64,000 bases of DNA, from the NCBI RefSeq assembly GCF_016859285.1, contig NC_053408.1:7537713-7601712 (forward strand), in the 5' to 3' direction. Shown here piece by piece: positions 25,301 to 40,800 of the stretch (within the stretch, counting starts at the first letter, position 1; every line of letters starts with the position of its first letter). A model generated the notes under the pieces. The model searched no databases, had not been told where the DNA came from, and saw only the letters and a list, made by a program, of their open reading frames with translations. The position numbers and the translations under genes were made by a program. This stretch comes from Xiphias gladius. Taxonomy: Eukaryota; Chordata; Actinopteri; Istiophoriformes; Xiphiidae.

Positions 25301-28300
25301 GACTACTCCAAGGCTCTGATGTTGTGCATTATGGCTCACTGTGATGATTTGAAAAGTGGCACTAAATTAAACAGAGCAATCATTTATGGTATTAGTTACA
25401 ACTGTGCTGTGTGTGCTGCGAAAATGGCTATTTAGCCCAGAAACAGGGTGGGAGTTTGGGTCTCTGCATTGCGTCCTCTGCAAATCAATCTCTAACAAAA
25501 GAAACTCTGGGGTCCAAAAATGGACTTTGACATATTTATTTGTCTCATTTCCTTACACATATTGTACACCTATATTCCTTTACATTACAATTCAGAACTT
25601 CCAAAGAATTTTCCAAATTTCCATCGGCATGATAAAAAAGGATAAACTACAGTCTCAGGGTGTCTGCACTGTCCCGTGTGGCCTTTTCAATTCCAGTTAT
25701 AAGGACATAAAAGGACCACTTCTGCATTGACTGGTCTGCTTTGAATTTATAGAAAAAAAATTCTCTTAACTGGTCAGTTTTCTCGCTAGGAAATCCAACG
25801 GTAAAAGCGGAAAGTGTGTGAATCGATTAACAGCTAATATGTGAGATACTTTATGTGATGTTTTGCGCTTACTGAGTAACTGATGTTGACAGCTAAAAAC
25901 ATCTATTATATGCTACAGATTTTAAATTTTACAGAGCAGCAGTTGTGTGGATTTTGTTTTATTCTTTATTTTCTATCTATAATTTGGGACAATTTATGCT
26001 TCATAAACTGACATGGTCCTAGGCATTTGAACATGCAGATACTCTGATTGAGACACATTTACCCTCCTTTATGTGTTTCACATATCTGACTGAGCTTACA
26101 TTGCTTGCAGGACTCGGGGAGGTCCTCTCCTCTGGGCCTTCCGCTCTGCTTGGCATCTTCAAGCCGCCGTACTTCTTCCAGTACATCCAGCAGGAAACGC
26201 ACAGACGGCACTGCATGTTTGGAGGCCCCCACGAGTACCACTGGGCCGACTGCATGGCTGTTAAACGTACAAAATGAATTAATGCTTGTTAAAGGAATCA
26301 CAGGAGGAAACTGGTCTCAAGACACTCAGCACAGTGGATGATTTTTATTGACTGATGAGATTAGTACCTACAGTGTCCTAACAAACGTGAAGAAACTGTC
26401 AGCACAGATATATGGGTAGGTAAAAAAAAAGAAAAGAGTGTATAGTACGGCAATTATTGTTTTGAATTTTGTTGATTTTGATTCTCCTAAACACTTCTGT
26501 TTCTCATCAAATCCTCATTCCAGTTTTTCGCATTTTATTTGATCAAGAAATTAAACCACAATATGTTGAAGGAAAAAAATAATTTGTCAAATTCTTTACT
26601 ATTTTATGATTCAAATCCATTCTGCTCAGAGCTTGAATGGGTGCAGTTCAGCTTCTATCGATACAAATAGAACATTTTCTGTTGCTACTTTAAGATGAAA
26701 GTTTTCTACTTGCCAGCCATTGTGAGGCTTTTATTGTGAAGAAGCTTTATTTTCAGATAGTTATTAGTTGGTTAATTGGTCCTTTGACAAAAAAAAAAAA
26801 TTTAATAAAAGACTAAAGGTTTAAGTCATTTATGAAGCAAAAATGTAAAATGTGAGAATTTGCAGTTTTTGTATTTTATATCATCGTAAATTGAATATCT
26901 GGGTTTTTGGACTGTTGGTTGGACAAAACAAACAAGTCGAAGACATAAAGTTGTGAAAGTGTGATGTACGTTTTTACTATTATCGGACAATTGATCATAA
27001 AAAAAAATAATAATCAACATTATATTATGATTATCATAATAATCACAGTAGGTCCAAACTTTGTTTTCAGGAATTGAAAGCATATTTTTAAAGCCTCACT
27101 GGTTCTCATACATCTGAAACCAGTTTCAATTCTGAACCCGTTTTCGTTACCCAACCCTAATACAGAGCCACATTAAAGACTGGATTAGTAACAGCTGTCA
27201 AGATAAATAAGCAGATACGCAGTGATGGTGAAAATAAAAGGAAACCACCTCTTCTAGACTCTTAGCTGCATTTGTTTCCCCTTCATTTCTAAATTACCCA
27301 TGTTCACTGCCCTCGTGATTTCATTTTACACACACACACACACACACAAAAACTTACTATAGCAGCTCTCGCAGGCTCTGCCCCCGCCTGCTGCATGGTA
27401 GGCCCCGGGGCCTGCTCCATTCACTGTCGCCATCTTGCCATTGGTCATTGAAATCTGGTTGGGGTTGGGTTTGTTACTGTCGGATAAGAAGAAGGAGAGG
27501 AGATTTAAGAAACACACCAACGCAACGGCTGCATTCTGCAGTGCTTTAAATTTTAACAAATTAAGAAAAAAAAATCATCATCTTGATGCCAGAGGTACAG
27601 AGATTATGGCGACGTACATCTGAATATTGAAATGTGAAATGAAACGACTTACTATGTGGGGATATAAACTTGCTTCAGTTTGCTCTCTGCCTCTGCTGCC
27701 TTCAGTCTCTTCTGCTCCGAGAAAAAACAGAAACACAATGGACGGATAGGATCATTAATAACAAAAGAAATCAACTTGTTTGACATAAATCTTGATACTC
27801 TGACACCTTTCAAAATCAGTGCTAATAGGCAGCCTGAAAATAGGACTGCAGGATTACAAAGAAAATCATTAAACGAGTCAATGCATTTCAAAGCTGTTGA
27901 TTCCTTCCTTCTTGATGTGATAGTTTGCATGCGCCTTCTACTCAGCCTCTAAATGGCTGTATAATCTTTTCTGTAGCTCTGGAGGGAGGGAGCTTTTGTG
28001 AGTAATACTGAAAAAGTATCTAAGTTTGGAGTTTCAACGATGATGGAATTTAACAGCCAGGGAAAGTCTAGTGAAAGATGCTAGTGAGTTGCATTATAGG
28101 AACTGTACAATGCAACACATATATATATATATATTTTTTTTTTTTAAAGTTTGACTCATACCACAACTTGAACTCTCTTTTTTTAATAATGTGTCTCTTT
28201 CAACTTTGCGAAAGTGCAATACTAATTTTGGAGTACCCTTTTAAGTGAAATTTGCATTGCAGTAGACAATGAAAGTACAACAGAAGACATGCAGACTATA

Positions 28301-29608
28301 ACTACAGAAATATGTAACATATAAACAACACATCCAAAACATATAAATATATACCAAAATAATGCAGGACAAAAAAAATCTTAAATGATCTTCAGAAACT
28401 TAGAAATACAAAAGCACCATGTACGAATTAAATGTTCTGTCTTTTGCTTTTTTATTTAAAATGTACCTAGTGGAGTTTTTGCCCCACTGGTAGCACTGTA
28501 GAGCAGTGTTTTTATGAGTGGGTCCCGTTTTTTTTATTCTAATGTAAACATAAAAAAAAGAAAAAGAAAAAAGAAAAGAAAAAAAAAAAGAAAAAAGCAC
28601 AAGCACAAGCACACACACACAAATCATACTTTAATATAATTGTTATCCAAATGCAATTGCAAGTATTATTATATATTGTGCAAGTGACTGTTCTAACATC
28701 AGGTAACAGATACATTTTACATCAGGCAAAATTCTCGCATATAACCAGGCAACTTTATATTATATGAATATTACAGGAATACTGGAAGAACACGCGCACA
28801 CACGCACACACTTTAGTGAAAAACACTGAATATAAACAGAAACTTTGTTTACCAGAAAACTCTAAAGGGCACCTTTACGCTTTGGACTTAAAGCTGGGTT
28901 TCTTCAGCGTCCAATAAATTAAATTCAAGACTTTTTAAGACATCATTAATACCACACAGAATACAATTTAATACCTTTTTCATGGTCATACTTATCAAAG
29001 AACCATGGAAAACCAGTAGAGACATTAAACCTACATAATAGGCATAAAATTATTTATTAAGTACAGACATTATTTATGTCAGATTTCTAACTAATGTTAC
29101 CATCTACAGCGGGCAAGACATCTGTGATTAAAATTCCAGATTTTTTAATGTCTTCTGAGGGCTTTTGAGGAAACTGTATTCAGTTCTTTTTAAGACTTTT
29201 AAAGACCTGCTGATACCCGGTCAAAAGTAAAAACTCTTAAACACTGTCAGACTGGCCACATCACAGGAGAAAGCCGTTTCAAGAAAGAAATACTTAATTT
29301 CATTGTTTTGAAAATACTGAATTACTCTCACCTGTTGCACATATCTGTCTGTGGTCTTCCACATGTAGTAGTACTCTATGATACTGGTCAGAGACTTCCA
29401 TGGCAGCTTCACAAGAGGAAAGAATGAAGAGGTTGGGGGGTGGGGGAAGAAAGAGTAAATTAATTATATTAATATCTCATGTTCTTGCCATCTGAGTGCG
29501 AAAGCCCTCATGTATATTCATGAGCGAGAGGCAACTGGCCAGAGAGGCTGAAAGCTACGACTTCTGCTTGGTTCTGAGCCTCAGACGAAAACACACACTG
29601 TCTCACAG

Positions 29609-29639
<31 letters not shown>

Positions 29640-31823
29640 GATTCACACATTTAATAAGTATTCATGAACACCTGATGAGACCCCACATACACCCATATCC
29701 TGCCTTTATTGTGCAGTAAAGGTAGTTGGTGGGAAGGATTGTTCAACAGAATCAAACAGTCACCCCTTGCAGACTTGAAAAGGTGGCAGTTAAGATTGGT
29801 ATTTTCTTCCTTCAATGAGCAGCGGCTGTGGTCAGCTTAAATTCATGCCAATTACAATGGGTTCCCACTGTGACGAGTTTCCAGTGTGGGGGAAGAAGGT
29901 ATCCAAAGTCCACAGAAACTTCTCGAATCACTCCTGCAGCATAATCAGATGTCTCCACTGTCAAACTGTTTGCTAAGGAAGGTTCAAAAGGTAATGTGTT
30001 TCACCAAAGTACATCTCAACACACAGCTAGGATTGGCTCAAGCTCATCATAAACAGCTCACCATGTAAGCTGTTTTTCGACTGGCATACATGGGCGTATG
30101 AATGTACAGCGGTGAGATGGATTATGCCGAAGGAGTAATTTGAGTAGTTTTGATTTTAATACCTTATAAACATAAAATCTGGTCACTATTTCAGTGAATT
30201 CAAGTTGACTACAAGCTGCTGTTCTGGATTAAGAATGAAACTACCAACAGACCCTCTAGAGTCAAGGTTCAGTTTGGTTCATTTTTGCAGACTTCGTAAG
30301 CCTTCGTTTTTGTCTTTGTTTAGCATCTTTTAAATTGTCCTTGACCCCACATTCATTGTATCAATTTTCAAACTCAGCTATAAGACTTCTCATTTATTCA
30401 GCCGCAAAAAGTATTAAGCTGCCATGAACCCAAAACACATGGAAACCATGACAAAGGCACTTGTAAAAATGTCCACAAATTATTATTAAAGAACAGTTCT
30501 AAGTTGTAAAAATATTCTGTCACTATTCATACACACAAATACACCAGAAAATGTAAGAAATTAAACTATAATACAGCCTATTTACATGTTAAGTGATTTT
30601 ATTCCAACTTGTTTTTGTGCCCTTTTCATTGAAAGTCTATGTATGCCTGTAAAATCGCTGAACAATCAATAATACATTTTGTTTCAAAAATATTTTTGGT
30701 CTACAGACATAAATGAGGTACTCTTTGAAATCCCCACATCAGCACTTTCAACAGTTTTTTCCGCTTGTCTCCAAACGATTTATAGATAAAGTTATGTTAC
30801 TGTAAATAAAACATATTTAGTCTATTCACTGATGAACAGACTCCCAGGGGGAGGCAGCCACCTATCAAGGGCAAAGACGGTCAACATTTTATGCTTAAAC
30901 GACAGAATTTGAACAACCAACAGATACTGAACTTTCTCAGCTGATGACGAGATGGATGTTTTGAGATGTTGCCATTTTTTTTTTGTTCTTCTCTCATCTT
31001 CTCATGAAGATAAAGAAAGAAAATTGTTATTCTGACAGTCAGTTTTGGAGTCCAAGGGAAAAAGATTAGCCACATTCAGGGCTGACTGAGCCATGTATAG
31101 CTCGCTTTGCAGTCTATAAATTTAAAAGTAAATTTTGGTTGACATTGAAGCAAAATATAATACTAAAATGTGCCATGTAAAATACTAAAATTTACTAGAT
31201 AAAAACAAACGTAAAGTTTTCATATCAGATATTATGTTTATTCAAATCACCTGGGCACCCTAATGGCAGTTTCCTGTAGCAGACACCCCACAAATTCCAG
31301 CTGGTATGACTTTATAACGGCCAGGGTTTGAGCGCAGTTATAAACACACACTTACAAAGTCTTGTCGGATGTCGTTGAAGTCTTTTCCGTATTTCTCTAA
31401 TGCCTCTTCGAACATGGCGGCTTCCGAGGCACTCCACTCCTCCATCTCATCCCTGCAGAGCACCGGGCCGCCTGCTGGGACCAGCACACTCAGTGCACTG
31501 GACAGGTCGTAATTATGACGATGCAGTGTGTCCATCGCGTGGAACTGCAACCGACGGACACAGGACGGGAGTTACAATCTATCATTTAAGTCACAATCGG
31601 GTACTGCAGGGTGAGTGTGCCTTTATGTGCGTCCAACTCACCAGTGTGATATCTCGTGAGGCTGCAGCCGCACTCATGTGTAAGCTTGGCTGTCTGACTG
31701 AGCTGCTGCAGTCCAATGCTCGAGCAAAGGTCCCAACCGCCCTGAAAAAAATATGCATATAAACAACAACAGTGTGTATGTGAGAGAATGAGACAGACAG
31801 AGAGAGAGAGATAGAGAGAGAGA

Positions 31824-31870
<47 letters not shown>

Positions 31871-34800
31871 TGAATCCAGTACATTACTCCTAATCAGTAG
31901 GGCTCATTGCTTTCTTTTACCGATTTTTACAGGGAAAAAAAGCCAAAAAAAAAAAAACCCAAGACAGACACACAACTCAGAATACACTTCCAGTAATGGT
32001 GAGCAAAAAAATGGAGCACAAACACAAATGAGCTTCTCATACATCAAACACGATAAACAGTCAACTAACTACAAGATTTAAACACAATCTTTATATTATT
32101 AATTTTTAATGCAATTTTCATCCATTTTTAATATCTGAAATAAACAGTGATATATTCACATATTCCCTGATGAATAAAAGTTAAAATAATGAGCCCTACT
32201 TACGGTATCAGCCATCCCTCAAACAATAAGAATATGCATTTATTATTTGTGCAGTCATACTTTGCATTATCATACCCAAACAGAGCAAAAATTGTGGAGT
32301 TGAATATTATATCCTTTACAGCAAGTCAGCAACAGTCATAAAGTGTCAGTACTAAGAGCTGTGCCATCTCTATGGTAGTGAGGATTTAAGTAGTTGCAGC
32401 TGTAGACTGGAGGAATAAGGGTCATAAAATGCTACTATCTGGTAGCATCTGGTCGATTTGATCAGGAGGTTGTCAGTGTAGATCTCGGAGGTGAGCAGTG
32501 ATTTACCGTGCCACCACTAGGAACTGGTCTATCTGTTTGTTGGTGAGTGGACATTCTGGATCCCACAGCTTCTCTTCTAGCTTCGACTGGTCCCTGTCAT
32601 CTGCATCACCTGCAGGAAACAGAGACAACAGTTTACAGGCAGCACGACAGCTTCATCACAGGCTGAGGGTGAAGAAATCAATTTATGTTCCCTGATTATC
32701 TGCTACAAGCTAAATCCATGATCATAAACCCCTTAAAATTGCCTGGAAATTGTCCACTCACTGTTGAAAGAAATTACACATTTCATGATTGCACCGGACT
32801 GAATATGTTGCTTTTGTTTTCAAGCAATGGCTGATGAGGATGTCCCTTTACCAGATCCAAGTTTAATCTGCTGTGGCCTGTAACATTTATCTCAATGTAC
32901 ACGTTAAGCAAAGCGTGTGTTGATGTTAGATCATGTGAGTGCACATGTTCCTATGGACACACTATGTGTTAAATAGTTACGTGCATCTAATAATTTTACA
33001 CTGTAACCCCTTTCCTCCCTCCCTCCACTGTTTTGTCTTGTCTGTGTAATAGCCATGTCTTTGCCCTGTCATACTTTCTTTCATGTGTTTTTGTCTGTCA
33101 TGGAAAATCTATGATAAAGTCTAAAGGGTAATAGTGATCACTATAGCTTCAACAAGCAAAAAAGCTGGTATTTTCTCCATGGTTGGAACAAAGCCTACAG
33201 ATTTCTTACCCCTCCAAATAACAGCTACCTGTCCCTGCCGTAACCCTTTGAGACCAATCTCACACACACCCATACATGCGCACACACGCGCTCACACACA
33301 CTAGAGATGTGGATAATGACGCTAGAGATTAAAAACAAGCTGTGACCATGTAAATACCAAAACCTGTAGGCGTAATTTAACTAAATAAATGTTGAGTGAA
33401 TCAGCTCATGTGCAGTTCTGACTGACCCTCTTGTAGCATTTCAGGTACGTCTGCTTGAAAGCGCGGTCCCACTCTGATCTCTCCTTTGTCGGCCAGCAGG
33501 GTCTTCTGTGTCGGATCATACACCAATGAGTAGAAGAAGGTATCCTGGAGGAAAAAAAAAAACCACACACCAATTACCAAAATGAAGAAATGGCCTCCAT
33601 ATTTTGAACCGCAGGGTTTTTACACTAGATCTAATGTCATCTTCTCTATTATACATTTGAACCTGAACCTTGAATCTATTTGGAATTCTGCTAATAAACT
33701 TGTAATCCCCAGCTGTTTTATAACAGAACGATCCTCACTGTGGTATCTACTAAACAATTAAGTGTTAGAATAAAAACAAGAAGGTTATGTTTTGGTAAGA
33801 ATTTAAGCTGCAGCCACAAAATCTGACTTTTGTACAGATGAAACAAATAGTCGATTAATCGATTAGTCGATGGACCAAAAAAATAATAAGCAAAATGCCT
33901 GGTATTCTCCAGTTCCAGCTTCTCAAACATGCGGGTTTCTTTGTCTTATGTGATAATAAACTTAATTGTTTTAGTCTTGAGGTGTTGGTTGGACAATATG
34001 AGTAATCTGACACTATCATCTTTGTCATTAAAAAAAAAACAAAAAAACAAAAAAAACTTTACTGCATATTTTTGTTTTTCTTCCATTATATGGACCAAAC
34101 AATACATCCAGAAAATCACTGAATGATTAATCAACACTGAAAGTAATGGTTAGTTGAAGTACCTGACATTCCCCTCAGTTTCTGACATCATACAAATGAA
34201 AAAGCATGTAAAGTATGACTAGACCTGCCACGATGCAGTCTGCAGTAAACAAACACCACCACCGCTAAGAGATGACGAATCAAGTTTTATTTTCTCTGGC
34301 TCACCTCTTTGTCAAGGTATGAAAGAACGGCTTCAGTCTCATTCAATAACGCAACGCTGCACTTCCCCCTGATAGAAAAAGAGAGAGGGCACCATTTAAA
34401 ACACAGACACAGGAAGTGAGCAGAGTCTAATATGCATGTTCATGGCTGGATGATTGACTATCCATGAGCACTGCCTGCAGATGAAAAAGCTATAGGGTCC
34501 AGTGAGTGTGTCTGTGTCGGAGGGAGTCTGTGGATAGTACCTGATGTGTGTCGCAGGTAGACTCTCGTACTGCCGGGAGAGGAAAAGCTCTCTGTGGCGA
34601 AGCTGGTGTTTCTGTTTTTCTGTTAGCTCTGTCTCTGTTGGGTTCTCTTTCTCCTCTTCCAACTCCTCTGTAAATGCACACACAGCAGAAAATTACTTCA
34701 AATAACATATTAAATGAGACGCTTATGTTCTTAAATTGTAGCCATATGTCACAGAAGGCTCAATGAAAAATAATTCATCCATTTATCTTACAGATTTCAT

Positions 34801-37800
34801 ACATGGCCATTTAATGATATTTCATAACTCCGCTGTCTTCAGTTACAAAACAATAGGTTGGTAAAAAGTCTCCTGAGGACTTTGCAATCACAAACTACTG
34901 CAGCCCTATATTAAAGACACCCCAGATATTATGCTCAGGACTATTACTAGAAATGTAATTTAAGAACACAGTCTTCATCCATAAATACTGGATTAGCTGT
35001 TTTGCTGCAGCTGTCAGCCTATGATGGCAAGCAGCAGATACAAATGTTAAATAACTGTTGCACAGTGCATGCTATTGGCAACATTCACATCTATTATTAC
35101 ACCAATTATCTAGCACTGGAACTCATAGACCTTCAAATTCCTGTTACAAAAATCCTACAGAAACCAACTTTCCCCATTTCCCATTTCCACTGTGCTTTGC
35201 TTCTTCAGAACTGCTTGTCGCAGTCTGAGACAGTCACCCCCAGAACTGGGAGGGGGACTGTCTCCGACCATTTCTGCAATTTTCCGAAACTGACAAGCCA
35301 ACATTCACACCCACATCACGCTGTGCAGAGGTGAGAAATTACCCAGGGTCTGAACTTCTCTAGCTCTCTTTTTTTCGTATTTGTCACAACTATTTCTGCA
35401 ACTTTCCATGTGATTTAACCAACACTATGAATGTATTCCAGGAGCCACTGCCTGAAAACTTGCACTGTTCTCCCCATATTTAAAAAATAATGCGTCTCCC
35501 CCCTCTTTATGATGGCCAGCTTTCCATCCCACCTTCCAGTGTAGCCATCTGAAACAACTACGGTTTGAACACTTTTGATTTCAGACATGGTGGGACATCA
35601 TGTTGTATGAAAAAGTTCTGTTCGACGCTTGAAATTAACTACTTTGTATGAACACATATGAAGACAAAAGTTTTTATGGCTGTTACGAACCGGCCGTCAT
35701 ATAGAAAGGCAACACAGGAATCGTGCAGATGGGGACAACTTTGCACACTTTTGGGTGTTGCACTAGTATGCACACATAGAAGCAATAGGAGTGAAAAGAG
35801 CTTAAGAGAGAGGTATAAACCCTGTTTACAGCACTTTCTAACCGCTGCACCTATGGCCAACCATATTGTGAAGCAAGAGTTACAAACACTTTCGGACACA
35901 ACACCCCTAATTCCAACATCGAATAAGTGTGAGAGAAGGGGGTTTTAAGACGTTGTACAACCACACTGACCCCCTGACAGACCGCTCAACGCAGCAGTGT
36001 CTTTGATTGGTTCTCAATTTTTCAAGAATCTAGATTTTTAGTGTAAAATTGTATCTCTGTTTTGGAGTTCCACTTCTACATTATGTTACTGTTATTACTT
36101 AGATCCAACAGGTATCAGCCTGTTCTGCTCCCTTTTGATACATCAGAGCTGTAATTGTTGTGTAAAGACAAAGCTAATGCAAACCAAAAGTCTTTTTGCT
36201 GCTGCTGCTCTTTCATATTGCAAGATTTCCACTGGAAAACCACTAGAAGGCAACTACAGGAAGTCTCTCTCTTTCTTGTCAATGACGTTAGTGACTGGTA
36301 GCTACTTCGTGGGTCATCGCAGCAAAATATGGACACATTTCAAGATTGTTTCAGTGAATGGGGAAATATATCCATTCACATATTGCACGGTGGGAAGTTA
36401 TTGAGATTTTCAAATCTATTTTTTGGATATTTTGAGTCTCACAAACATAATTAATTCACCTCTATAGTGTTTTTTGAGATTTGGTTGAACTCTCCTGTTG
36501 AGCTAATGGTTGGCTCACAGCTGTTATTTGATCTTTGGCTGCAATAATGATCTAGCATGAGAGACAAAACACATGCAAATTTGCTGACATGGCTCCAGAG
36601 TAACTCCACTAAGAGCCCTGGTGCTCCCTTCTGAAATTTGTACCCTACTTTAGAAATAAACCTTCACAGCAACACCTTTATCTTTTTCTATTTCAACCAA
36701 TAGATCAGTAGGTTGGTAATACATGCAAACATTTCAGTCTTGAGTCCTATAAACTTGGCACATTCGATTTAACTTCTGTAAATTAAATTCTCTGACTGCC
36801 CTGGGGTTTTCCGCCTGAACTAATCTGAGCTATAAACTGTGCAAATACTTTTTTTTTTTTTTTTTAAACAGTGTGGTAGGCAGTTTTATATTTTATTATT
36901 GTTTGTGTCTTCTGCTGACCAGCTGGTCGACGACTGACTGCACATATATCACTGAATTAGCAACCTTCTGTGTTCAGTGATATATGTCCCTGCATATTGT
37001 ATGGTTTATGTTTTTGCTTAAGGTTGCTTCGTTTTCGACAAACAGTTTGACCACAAAGGGAACCATATTTAGCCACACAATATTGTTCCTGCCTTTCCTG
37101 TCTGTGCTGAGTCTCAGTCATGTGAACTTTATATTCACTGGGTCTGGAACTTATTTCTTCACTGGATCTCCTGCTGCTGACTCCTCATCTCAATACTCCT
37201 GCTCTTGAAAATTATGATTGTTTTGGCACATGGAAGGTTTTTTTTTTTTTTTTTTTTACTTTCGAAGAGTAACCAATAATTTGTTTTATTGTGACCAAAG
37301 GGCCAAGTGAAACATCACTGGAAATGGGTATTAAGTGTCCCACAGAGAAACGGTGTTGTGGTAAAAACACCTTCCTTTCCTTCCATTTTCACACAGCCAC
37401 ACTAACATTCCAATTCTCCCCCTCTCCATAATAAGCAATTCAGCAAATAATTTGATACATAAATATGAACAACTGTAGATCCACAAGTCACACTGGAGCA
37501 CCTATTTATGTTTCAGTTGCACCATCTGCAACAATGCTGTGACTAAATGGTTGCACTCTGGAGCCGTGGTCGATATGAAGGGGGGAGGGGAAAAAAAATC
37601 CTTATTGATAGTAAATGTTACATTGTGCATAGGACAGGCTAAGTGTAAATGCTACTGGAAATGTCTGCCTGACTGACATGCAGCAAAGCGGAAAGCCCAT
37701 AAAGACATTTTCTCATATGGATGGCTGAAAAACATTCAGTTTTTAGACTGGTGCTGCAATGTCCATTAATCAGTTAATAACTGATCAACAATTTTAATAA

Positions 37801-40800
37801 TAAATTCATTGTTTGTTTTTTATCAAATAAATGTCAAAAATCACTTCTCAAAGGTAAACATTTGCAGCTTCTTTCATACTGCTGTAAAATCCATTTGAGT
37901 AAAGCTGCAATTAACAGTTCTTTTCATTATCGCTTAATCTGTTGATTATTTTCTCTGGTACTCGATTAATCCTTTGGTCCATTAAAATTTTTTTTTTTTT
38001 TTTAAACCAAGGTAATGGTATGCGATTGTTTGTTTTGTCCAAACAACACTAAGACTAAAACTATTAGAGAGAAAATAATCTACCAGTTATCAGCAGAAAA
38101 ATATCTGCCAATTATTTTCTCAATTCATCATTGAATTGTTTGGTCTATTAAATGTCAGAAAACTGTAAAAAAAACCACCATCATTACTTCACAGAGACCC
38201 GGTTGACATGCGTGTATTGTTCGCCCAACAGTCCAAAACCCAAAGATATTCACTTTACAATGATGTGAAACAGACAAAAGCAGCAAATCATCACATCTGT
38301 GAAGACACAACCACAGAAAGTTTGGCATTTTTGCTTGAAAAATGACTTAAAAGTAAACTCTTGCCAATTTTTTTTCTCTTCTTTGACTAATCAGTGATTC
38401 CACTCATCATTTCAGCTTGACATCTGTTTACTGTAGATTAATATAGAGATTTTAAAGAAACTAGATCGTGTTTTATGATACTGAACTGCATGAATGGGAC
38501 TGTAACTTTCACATGTGGAACCTCAACAAAAGCCTGAATGCGCGATGACTCACTTGCATGTTTGTCTGCGAGCTGGATGAGGCTGTGGGAGATGTCTCTC
38601 CGTCTGTAGAAACAAACCACCTTGGCCTCCACGTTCCCACTGGCCGTCTGAAACAGAGAGAGAAGAGAGATCCACGCTGACTGAGAGGGGTGGCAACACC
38701 TTCCTGCACCAACCTCTAATTTCCCAAGAGACAAGGCTAATTTGTGTGCCCGTCAAGCTTTGCTACTATGACAGGCTGACCAGGGCAGCAACAGCACTTA
38801 CGATCAGATGACTGATTGATTGTCTCGATGTATAATTAGGCCGACAGGCTTAAAGACTTAGCCAGTATTAAATGCTGTGACTGATGGAGAGTGAATGGAT
38901 GTGGGGTACGAGGGTTAAGAAAACCTTTTTCAACTTCTGCTGCTTTTTGGAGGTTGTTGGGGGGGAATCAGGAACATTGTGAAGAATTACAATGCAACGC
39001 CACCACAAGCTAGAGCCGTAAAAATCTCCATGTTCAATCAGCCTCTTTCTTTCAGCCTGAACTAAAAGTGAACATTATAAGCTTCATACGGGCAGTATCT
39101 GTTGCACTGATACTGCAGGGAGTATTATTTCATCCACCACCTGTACCACTTATGATAATTACAATCTCTCCTGTCTTTATATTATAACGTACAGCCTCAA
39201 TATGCTTTTCTCAGGCTGATTCTGACATTTACCCACGCACGCCACCTGCTTACGGCATGCATTTATCTGAGTACCTTAATGCAAAAGCAACACAGGAAAG
39301 CTTTTCTGACATGCCTGTTAAAGATGCTCGTGTGGTGTTTAGACAATGTATGTTAGTTTTGGTTTGTTCTTAGCATAAGGGACACGATTCTATGAAATAA
39401 GTGAAAACAGGCAACTCCACAACTTTTCAAACATTGGAGGAAGAAATATCAGACAAGGTTGTTTTTCAAAGCCAGTATCATCTGATACTTAGTCTGGTAA
39501 TAAACGAGTTCCTGAAATGTTCATTTCAATGACCTCCCACACCTACACACAACACACTCCTACAGGCTTATCCTGCAATACAAATGGCATTTAGGAGACT
39601 GGGAAACATCTGTCGCTTTTAATCACATTATAAACACTTTTAGTCACAAAACACACACACACAAACATACAACATTGCAAAAAGAGGGGGTGGGTGCAGG
39701 AACAGAGAGGAATTCTTGTTATTCACCCTCAGGCATAAAGAAGCATAAACACACAAAAAATGACACACAGACACTTCAGTACCTTGTTAAGTTCTTCTAT
39801 CCGGCGGATCAGGTAAGGGTTACTGGAGGAGTTCTCAAAGAATACATAATCTGGGGGGGGAAAAAAAGAAAGAAAAAAAAAAACACTGATTACTCCACTG
39901 TGTAAAATAACTGTAATGTTGAATAATCATGTAGGTCCAGGTGACAGCTACTGTTACTTCTGGAAAAAGAGTTTAAAAACAGATCTGATGTGTGCTGCAA
40001 GCTTTCCTCAGCCCATGAGACAGTCACCATACTGTCATGATTTTTGTTAGATAAATAAACTGAGGATAGGGACACAGCACAGTCATAATAGTTGACTTTC
40101 CAGTGCTCTTGAACAAAATCTGCGTAAACATGACTTCACTTAGCCTGAAGAGACAGAAATCCACCCTGGTTCAATTGCGCACGGCAGAATATAGGGTAAC
40201 TTTGGAAAACATCAGTCCATGGCAAATGCTGCCTTCAAGTGCAGCCGGAAATGTTGTAATTACTAAGTTCCAGACACATAAACAATCCAGTGAAGAGGTA
40301 AATATATTATAGATGTCAAAGTGTGACTTTCAGTTGCGTTCAGGACATAAAAGTATTACTGTTATCTACATCTGGACCCAGAATATGTTTATCCCATTGT
40401 CGTAAAATAATTAATTGCAGCCCTGACAGGTATATTGTTCTCTTTAATTTGCCAGCGTAGCAGTAACAGGTCTATAGCTGAAATGATTAGTCACTTAATC
40501 GATTCACAGAAAAATAAACAGCGACTATTCTGATAATCAGTTTTGTCAAACAATTGTTTCAGTCATCTTAAAAGCGGGAATAGCAAACAATCCCAAATAT
40601 TCTCTGATTTCAGCCTGTCAAATGAGAGAATATCCTGCTTTTCTTTATTATACATAACTGTAAAGTAAATATTTTGGGGTATTTGGACTTTTGGTTGAAC
40701 AAATCAAGACATTTAGAAACGTCAATTTTGGCTCTTTGATGTTGTGTTGGGCATTTTTTGAAGTTTCACAGACTAAACGATTAATCAAAAAAGTATCGGC

